A DNA stretch of 5,676 nt from positions 1 through 5,676 of the forward strand of contig CACYHM010000156.1 of NCBI GenBank assembly GCA_902774195.1, in the 5' to 3' direction. Shown here one piece after another: positions 1-5,676 of the stretch. Position 1 is the first letter of the stretch; every line of letters starts with the position of its first letter. This DNA is from an uncultured Eubacteriales bacterium (lineage in GTDB: Bacteria > Bacillota_A > Clostridia > Peptostreptococcales > Anaerovoracaceae). The translations under genes were made by a program, and so were the position numbers. The notes under the pieces were generated by a model. That model was not told where the DNA came from. It searched no databases and was given only the letters and a program-made list of their open reading frames with translations.

Positions 1-181
1 CTCCCGGAAGCTTCTCTGCGATCGTGTGCATGCGAGTCTCGCCGAACGTAGCCTCTATCTCCCTGACCGGAAGCTCATGGCCGAGGTAGTGCCTGAAGGT
101 CGCCTGCCATGATTCTATGATTATGTCGTTGGTACACGCTATGGTACCGTCAAAGTCCCAGATTATATACTTCTTTTTCAT
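1..181 (-). CDS. HAD-superfamily hydrolase (phosphoglycolate phosphatase / PpaX-like), 5' part only
   Basis: Sixty codons are visible before the window ends. The protein starts MKKKYIIWDFDGTIACTND. DFDGT is HAD motif I, in which the first Asp is the nucleophile phosphorylated during catalysis and the second acts as general acid/base. The stretch after it (IIESWQATFRHYLGHELP, then EIEATFGE) matches the start of the alpha-helical cap and the conserved FGE-type segment of the Gph/PpaX/beta-phosphoglucomutase group (cap type C1). Motifs II-IV are outside the window, so the substrate (phosphoglycolate, pyrophosphate or a sugar phosphate) cannot be decided. Start choice: the ATG at 181 lies 8 nt after a GGA-containing purine stretch (195-190). 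An in-frame ATG at 187 would be only 2 nt from it, but is a possible alternative. The gene follows the GDSL gene by only 12 nt (6 nt with the alternative start), so co-transcription and translational coupling are likely. Confidence 0.85.
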   Translation of the reverse strand, partial: MKKKYIIWDFDGTIACTNDIIIESWQATFRHYLGHELPVREIEATFGETRMHTIAEKLPG

Positions 182-189
182 TTTCATCG

Positions 190-195
190 TCCGCT
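190..195 (-). promoter_or_regulatory. Candidate ribosome binding site for the HAD gene
   Basis: Read on the minus strand the bases are AGCGGA, an imperfect Shine-Dalgarno that overlaps the TAG stop of the GDSL gene. The 8-nt spacing favours the ATG at 181 over the one at 187. The match is weak, so coupling to translation of the upstream gene may matter more. Confidence 0.4.
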
Positions 196-808
196 ATCTT
201 TTCAGGCATTCGTACACCGCGCCTGCGATGATCCCCGTCATGATGCGGTGGCCTTCAGCTGACGGGTGGAGTCCGTCCTGATTGGTGAGAGGATCGATCC
301 TGTCGAACATATACAGGTATCTTACGCCCTTCTCTTCACAGACACGGCGGATGATCGTGTCGTAGTTTTCGACGACCTCGTTCTTCCAGTTCTTCTTTTT
401 GTCCCACTTCACCGGATTGGTGCGGGATTCGTCGACCGGAGTGAGTCCGATGTACATCACGCTGCCGGCGATCTGTCTCGCGGTATCGATGAGGGCCCCT
501 ACGTTGCTGCGTAGCGTATCCTCATCCACCCGCACCTTGCCTCCGATGACCTGCGTGTCGTTTATGCCGGCCGCCAGTATGATGATGATATTGGTGCCTT
601 TCGGCACGCGGCCTTTGCATTCTCTTTCGAGCCTCTCGAGCACTTCGCCGGTGGTCTGTCCCGGGACTCCCATATTAAAGACATGGCAGCTCAGGCCTGA
701 GCTGTCATTCGCGAGCACGAGCTTGAGGCGGTTTGTCCACCCCCCAAGCTCGAGATCTTTCTGTCCGTATGTGATGCTGTCACCGAAAATAAGGATTTTG
801 TTTCTCAA
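194..808 (-). CDS. SGNH/GDSL-family hydrolase (esterase/lipase-like)
   Basis: This is a complete 204-residue protein with all four SGNH blocks in order. Block I is FGDSITYG (nucleophile Ser11). Block II is NMGVPGQTT (Gly47, oxyanion hole). Block III is GIND (Asn83, oxyanion hole). Block V is DGLH (Asp178 and His181 of the triad). The length is normal for a single-domain TesA/lysophospholipase-like member. No signal peptide or membrane segment is seen, so it is probably cytoplasmic. Family members hydrolyse ester bonds in acyl-CoAs, lysophospholipids or acetylated sugars; the sequence does not show which. The start is a TTG, chosen because the motif-I strand begins right after it, AAGGA lies 7 nt upstream, and no in-frame ATG, GTG or TTG is seen in the ~20 codons upstream. 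The HAD phosphatase gene follows closely. Upstream is the hairpin repeat array, with no obvious promoter. Confidence 0.9.
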   Translation of the reverse strand: MRNKILIFGDSITYGQKDLELGGWTNRLKLVLANDSSGLSCHVFNMGVPGQTTGEVLERLERECKGRVPKGTNIIIILAAGINDTQVIGGKVRVDEDTLRSNVGALIDTARQIAGSVMYIGLTPVDESRTNPVKWDKKKNWKNEVVENYDTIIRRVCEEKGVRYLYMFDRIDPLTNQDGLHPSAEGHRIMTGIIAGAVYECLKR

Positions 809-815
809 TAGAGTT

Positions 816-820
816 TCCTT
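816..820 (-). promoter_or_regulatory. Ribosome binding site deciding the TTG start of the GDSL gene
   Basis: On the minus strand AAGGA is separated by 7 nt from TTG at 808-806. The first bases of this site coincide with the edge of the repeat array: the repeat ends in CATGGAAA, and the unique sequence continues as GGAAACTC. This is the main support for a non-ATG start. Confidence 0.7.
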
Positions 821-872
821 TCCATGACTCTGCCTTCGCTGACGCTCGGCAATCGTCAGGACAATACCTCTA
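819..872. repeat. 54-bp direct repeat, left copy
   Basis: This copy runs from TTTCCATGACTCTGCC to GACAATACCTCTA and is nearly identical to 1064-1119. The two differ only in a short stretch in the middle, with a 2-bp length difference (CTGACG against CCCGATGG). It contains a possible stem pairing TGAC (825-828) with GTCA (855-858) and TGCC (831-834) with GGCA (848-851). An alternative pairing is CTGACG (839-844) with CGTCAG (854-859). Confidence 0.85.
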
Positions 873-879
873 ACGGCTC

Positions 880-928
880 GTGCACTGCCGCTCTGACTTC
901 GTCATAGACTCGTCAGTCGCGGGTGCAC
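880..928. repeat. Inverted repeat / hairpin, first copy of the covarying pair
   Basis: GTGCAC (880-885) pairs with GTGCAC (923-928), CCGC (888-891) with GCGG (919-922), and CTGAC (893-897) with GTCAG (912-916). This gives 15 base pairs with a 2-nt bulge, a small internal loop and a 14-nt apical loop. It is the positional equivalent, 123 bp away, of the hairpin at 1003-1051. Confidence 0.7.
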
Positions 929-947
929 TGCGTTTATGACCTTCCTT

Positions 948-981
948 CGCCTCTGTCTGCGCTATCGCTTGCCAGTCGGCG
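948..981. repeat. Inverted repeat / hairpin, middle of the array
   Basis: CGCC (948-951) pairs with GGCG (978-981). Inside it, CTGTC (953-957) faces GCCAG (971-975) with one mismatch. The loop sequence (TGCGCTATCGCTT) is close to the loop of the hairpin at 1003-1051, so the two are related. Confidence 0.55.
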
Positions 982-1002
982 GGACATTATTTCTAACGGC
1001 TC

Positions 1003-1051
1003 GTACGCAGCTGCTCTGTCTGCGCCTCCGGCTTGCCAGTCGCAGGCGTAC
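1003..1051. repeat. Inverted repeat / hairpin, second copy of the covarying pair
   Basis: GTACGC (1003-1008) pairs with GCGTAC (1046-1051) and CTGC (1011-1014) with GCAG (1042-1045). CTGTC (1016-1020) faces GCCAG (1035-1039) with one mismatch. Relative to the copy at 880-928, three stem pairs have changed on both sides and keep pairing. Confidence 0.7.
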
Positions 1052-1063
1052 TGCGTAAAGGTA

Positions 1064-1119
1064 TTTCCATGACTCTGCCTTCGCCCGATGGCTCGGCAAT
1101 CGTCAGGACAATACCTCTA
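1064..1119. repeat. 56-bp direct repeat, right copy, ending on the DUF2207 stop codon
   Basis: This is a near-identical copy of 819-872. Its right-hand end, read on the minus strand, is TAGAGGTATTGTCC, and this TAG (1119-1117) is the stop codon of the DUF2207 reading frame. The repeat therefore abuts the last sense codon. It holds the same potential stem, TGAC (1070-1073) with GTCA (1102-1105) and TGCC (1076-1079) with GGCA (1095-1098). Confidence 0.85.
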
Positions 1120-2960
1120 CCAACCGCCGCCTCCGCCGCCGCCGATTCCGCCGCCTGAGAAGCCGCCTCCGCTGAAGCCGCCGCCTCCGGTCCAGCTGCC
1201 GCCTCCACCGCCGGACCATCCTCCGCCGCTGCCGCCGGAAGGAGCTGATGGCATTACGATGTGGTTTCCGACGCTTGCGCTGCAGTCGCCCATCATGCGT
1301 CCCATCATGTAGTAGTCGAAGGAGTCCATAGTCCTGACTCCGCGGTACCAGTTAGGTGTGACGATCGGTATATTCTCAAAGTTTTTGATCCACTTGTTGC
1401 TCAGGCCGAACACATAAGCGTAAGGCATGATGTGGTAGAAGTATTCCGGATCCTGTTCGACCAGCTCGTTCAGCTTGTCGAGTTCGGCCGTCCTTATGAA
1501 GTCCCTGAATCCGAGTATCCTGCCGAGCAGGTCTGTGTACTTGTCAGTCTTCGCTATGGCGATGACCGAGAAGAACATGCTGACAAGCGTTCCCAGGGTC
1601 AGATAGAGCACCATGGCAAGCGCTTTAGGCGGCGAGAGAAGCGAAAGCGCGTCGCTCCCGACCGGCAATATGCCGACGCCGATGGAGTAGAACCATATCG
1701 CGCCGATGCACTTGAGCACAGTCTTGACCTTCGACGTGGAGCGGATGTTGTCGTATACGGACCACATCAGCCATAACGCCACGCCGAGGTGCAGAGCCGG
1801 CCAGACGATGGACTCCATGCCCAGGTCCTCACCGTTCAGCGAAGCCCATGACACGAAAGCTACAGACGGCATGAGGGCAGCGATGGCGCAGCCCCATCTT
1901 GCCATGACCGAATCCGGTCTCACGATGGATCTCGATCCCATGAACATCCTGTTGAGCTGCTCTCTCGACTGCTGTACGGAGGCACCTCGTCTCCCGGGGT
2001 CTCTACAGCGATGAATTTGAAGCGCTTGCGGTCGATCTCCTCTATCTGGAGGTATCCCCTGTCTGCGAGGAATACGATAGTCGAGATGACATCCTGCTTG
2101 TCGACCTTTCCGTCGACGAGATAGCCGATCTCTCCCGGAGTCAGATCGTCCGGAGGATAGAACTCGAGCGTCTTTACCATGTGCTTGTCTCTGCCGAAGA
2201 GGAACCACAGGATCGCGGCTCCGATAGGGCCGAGGACGAAGAGCAGTATGGCGACCGGTCCGACCTTGCCGAACTCAGGCGCGCCTACCCAGTAGCCCTG
2301 AGGAAGCGGTAGCTCGACCGTGACGCCGTGATGAGCAGGCAGGTTCTCTGCCTTTACCGTGATGGTCGTGCCGTCATCGCCCGTCTCCATCACGACCTCA
2401 TCCTCGTTGCCTTCCGCGCCGTAAGGGCCGGAGTATACATTGGCCTTGCTGAGGTCTGCTTCTTTCGGGAGATGTATGACGCACTCGCTGCTTTCGATGC
2501 CGGTCTCCCAGTCGGCCGGGATAAGGTTCACAAGCAGCATGTCCTTTTCATCGTTCTCATCCTCGAACATCGCTATATTGTAGTAGATGTCGTAAGGCTG
2601 CTCGCCGGTCAGGACATAATTCGCGCTTCCGATCCTTATGACCTCGAAACCGTTCTGCGAATAGATCTCGTAGTCATAGTCCGGGATCTTTATCTTTGTG
2701 ATCTTCTGTCCTTCTTTCGGCAGGTATCTGTATATGCCGTGATGAGGCGTCACATAGTACATGTTGATGAACTCGTGGAAGACATACGAGTTATCCTCCG
2801 CTACTTCGACCTCTACATCGTAGTTCAGCGTGTTCATCGTGTTGTCGTCGGCCGAGACAGGCTCGGCTGCGAACGGCATCATCATGAGCACGACCGCCAG
2901 TATGCCGGCCAGCGCCGCCGCCTTCACGGCAAATCTGTTTTTCTTATTGTTTACGATCAT
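1117..2960 (-). pseudogene. DUF2207 (YciQ-like) membrane protein, disrupted by a frameshift/deletion near 1974-1980
   Basis: The N-terminal half is read from 2960. A signal peptide (about residues 1-37, ending PVSA) is followed by an extracytoplasmic beta-rich domain (about 40-225), a membrane helix (about 234-256) and the conserved cytoplasmic segment LTPGEIGYLVDGKVD...LADRGYLQI (273-306). This frame stays in family up to PPY (residue 329), then runs as unrelated sequence to a TGA at 1922-1920. The rest continues in another frame from about VQQSREQL (1977) to the TAG at 1119-1117. It holds several hydrophobic segments (around 1890, 1775, 1700 and 1590), the family hallmark GFRDFIRTAELDKL, then MPYAYVFGL and a Gly-rich tail ending GGW. 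Family members normally have a longer cytoplasmic stretch between these halves, so some tens of residues seem lost. GGAGG at 2971-2967, 6 nt before the ATG, fixes the start. The biochemical function of the family is unknown. Alternatives are a sequencing/assembly error or a recent inactivating deletion. Confidence 0.85.
1120..1239 (-). repeat. Low-complexity Gly-rich coding repeat (C-terminal tail of DUF2207)
   Basis: About 40 codons are mostly GGC/GGA glycine with interspersed Ser, Trp and Phe, ending GGGGGW. On the plus strand it appears as CCGCCGCCTCC-type simple repeats. Such glycine-rich C-terminal tails are usual in DUF2207 and the related TPM-domain membrane proteins, so the end of the gene looks intact. 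Simple repeats of this kind are prone to length change. Confidence 0.8.
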
Positions 2961-2966
2961 GATGAT

Positions 2967-2971
2967 CCTCC
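2967..2971 (-). promoter_or_regulatory. Strong ribosome binding site of the DUF2207 gene
   Basis: GGAGG on the minus strand lies 6 nt before the ATG at 2960-2958. It sits in the 28-nt gap after the LemA-like stop. It supports both the start choice and operon organisation. Confidence 0.8.
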
Positions 2972-2988
2972 AAAAAAGGGATTGCGTT

Positions 2989-3270
2989 CTAAAGTCCTTC
3001 GTCGAAGTCTTCAGTATGCATCTTCGGGAAGTTGAAGAGTTCGGCCACTAAACTGGTCGGGAAGCTCTCTACCAGGTTGTTATAGTCTCTGATGACTGCC
3101 GCATGATATTTCTTTGCGTTGTCTATGTCTTTCGGATCACCTGCCTCCTCGTACTTCCTGAGCTCGACCTCCGCAAGTTCGATGCGGTTCTTGGCTTTCG
3201 TCAGGGAATTTGCCGAAAGGGCGATGAAGCCTACTACCAACGCTATGGCTACGCATATTACTACTAACAT
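2989..3270 (-). CDS. Short LemA-like membrane protein (93 aa)
   Basis: An N-terminal membrane helix (residues 2-19, MLVVICVAIALVVGFIAL) is followed by SANSLTKAKNRIELAEVEL, then IDNAKKYHAAVIRDYNNLVESFPTSLVAELFNF. This second part is the typical C-terminal LemA signature (ArxxYN..V.dYN..ie.FP.nlvA.lf.F). Family members are usually ~180 residues, with a TM helix followed by a four-helix bundle. Here the central helices, including the LIPNLV-type motif, are absent, so this is a minimal version or an ancient internal deletion. The start at 3270 is chosen because AAAGGA lies 6 nt upstream and the TM helix begins there. A longer in-frame reading to 3336 would start inside the secA terminator. It is followed by DUF2207 28 nt later, a pairing seen repeatedly for LemA family genes. 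The function of LemA proteins in Bacillota is not established. Confidence 0.8.
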   Translation of the reverse strand: MLVVICVAIALVVGFIALSANSLTKAKNRIELAEVELRKYEEAGDPKDIDNAKKYHAAVIRDYNNLVESFPTSLVAELFNFPKMHTEDFDEGL

Positions 3271-3276
3271 GTCTTT

Positions 3277-3282
3277 TCCTTT
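3277..3282 (-). promoter_or_regulatory. Ribosome binding site deciding the LemA-like start
   Basis: AAAGGA on the minus strand lies 6 nt before the ATG at 3270-3268. It argues for the 93-residue product over a 115-residue one beginning at 3336. Confidence 0.7.
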
Positions 3283-3310
3283 CTTCGGACGGATATAAGT
3301 TCTGACAGGT

Positions 3311-3339
3311 ATTTTATCATAAAACTGCTGCAACAAAAA
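3311..3339 (-). promoter_or_regulatory. Candidate promoter of the LemA-like/DUF2207 operon
   Basis: The A+T-rich TATGATAAAAT (3321-3311) contains two possible -10 hexamers, TATGAT and TAAAAT. For TAAAAT, a poor -35 (TTTTTG, 3339-3334) is at 17 bp. For TATGAT, TTGCCC inside the terminator hairpin is at 20 bp. The position, between the secA terminator and the LemA-like RBS, is right, but the -35 match is weak. Confidence 0.35.
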
Positions 3340-3354
3340 CGGGGCAAAGCCCCG
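3335..3354 (-). terminator. Intrinsic terminator after secA
   Basis: On the minus strand CGGGGC (3354-3349 side) pairs with GCCCCG (3345-3340 side) around a TTT loop and is followed at once by TTTTT (3339-3335). It lies about 21 nt after the secA TGA. This is a compact, classical Rho-independent terminator that should separate secA from the LemA-like operon. Confidence 0.85.
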
Positions 3355-3375
3355 ATAATTGTCCTGAGGATGACA

Positions 3376-5676
<2,301 letters not shown>

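Larger units (their letters stand above)
819..1119. repeat. Tandem hairpin repeat array, ~123-bp period, about 2.5 units
   Basis: This array fills almost the whole 308-bp gap between the DUF2207 stop and the GDSL start. The motif GGACAWTAYYTCTA occurs at 859, 982 and 1106 (spacing 123 and 124). CAGTCGC occurs at 914 and 1037 (123). CTAACGGCTCGT near 870 recurs near 993 (123). Five inverted repeats can be drawn: 825-858, 880-928, 948-981, 1003-1051 and 1070-1105, starting 55, 68, 55 and 67 bp apart. Hairpins two and four share a 54-bp unit whose stems differ by compensatory changes. No T-tract follows any stem, so these are not ordinary intrinsic terminators. No convincing protein is encoded. 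It could be a REP/BIME-like dispersed element, a structured RNA or an RNA-processing site; the sequence alone does not decide. Confidence 0.85.

Noticed and set aside
819..1119. CRISPR array
   Set aside because: The repeats are long, diverged and contiguous with 55/67-bp alternating hairpins; there are no identical short repeats separated by unique spacers, and no cas genes.
819..1119. Intrinsic terminators for the DUF2207 transcript
   Set aside because: Several stems are present but none is followed by a T-rich run on either strand.
993..1208. 71-residue Ala/Glu-rich reading frame on the minus strand
   Set aside because: It is the out-of-frame reading of the DUF2207 glycine tail running on into the hairpin repeats; there is no family resemblance and the composition is that of a shadow frame.
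1088..1312. Proline-rich reading frame on the plus strand
   Set aside because: It is the antisense of the glycine-codon repeat; poly-Pro here is the expected complement of GGC/GGA codons.
1970..1990. Programmed ribosomal frameshift joining the two DUF2207 frames
   Set aside because: There is no X XXY YYZ slippery heptamer or downstream pseudoknot-like pattern near the joint, and family sequence appears to be missing, which frameshifting would not explain.
1978..2208. ATG at 2208 as a separate start for the C-terminal DUF2207 fragment
   Set aside because: The first ~76 residues from this ATG are Arg-rich shadow sequence of the N-terminal frame. Family-like sequence in this frame begins only around 1977.
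2328..3035. 235-residue plus-strand reading frame
   Set aside because: It is antisense to the well-supported DUF2207 gene and has no RBS or recognisable family features.
3271..3336. Longer LemA-like start (115 residues)
   Set aside because: The ATG at 3336-3334 lies inside the terminator U-tract and upstream of the probable -10. The extra residues look non-family, while the internal ATG has a good RBS and begins the membrane helix.

Overview
The window comes from the chromosome of a bacterium that looks like a moderately high-GC member of the Bacillota, probably Clostridia. The reasons are the clostridial-type SecA with a SEC-C zinc tail and a long NBD2 insertion, purine-rich AAGGA/GGAGG ribosome binding sites, a TTG start codon, and the gene families present. 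A family-level placement (for example near Mogibacterium/Anaerovoracaceae) is only a guess. All genes lie on the minus strand, so the region is transcribed from right to left.

Right to left, the layout is as follows. (1) 5676-3376 is secA, the preprotein translocase ATPase. Its first ~155 codons lie outside the window, and an intrinsic terminator (3354-3335) follows its stop. (2) A weak promoter candidate overlaps that terminator and leads into 3270-2989, a 93-residue membrane protein that carries only the C-terminal part of the LemA fold. (3) 28 nt further on is a DUF2207 (YciQ-like) membrane protein gene, 2960-1117. It is broken: the N-terminal half is in one frame and the C-terminal half in another. 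They meet at a 7-bp sequence (1974-1980) that suits both frames, and a stretch of the family's cytoplasmic region seems to be missing there. (4) The 308-bp gap between the DUF2207 stop and the next gene is almost filled by a tandem repeat array with a ~123-bp period, made of five predicted hairpins. (5) 808-194 is a complete SGNH/GDSL hydrolase. It is followed 12-13 nt later by (6) a HAD-superfamily phosphatase whose 5' end only is visible (181-1).

The genes fall into three groups: secA; the short LemA-like gene with DUF2207, a pairing that recurs in Bacillota as a membrane-associated module of unknown function; and the GDSL-HAD pair, which probably forms a co-transcribed unit of metabolic or housekeeping hydrolases.

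The most notable observation is the hairpin array at 819-1119. Two of its hairpins differ at several stem positions in a compensatory way, which supports a conserved RNA or DNA secondary structure. The second is the deletion-like junction in the DUF2207 gene.
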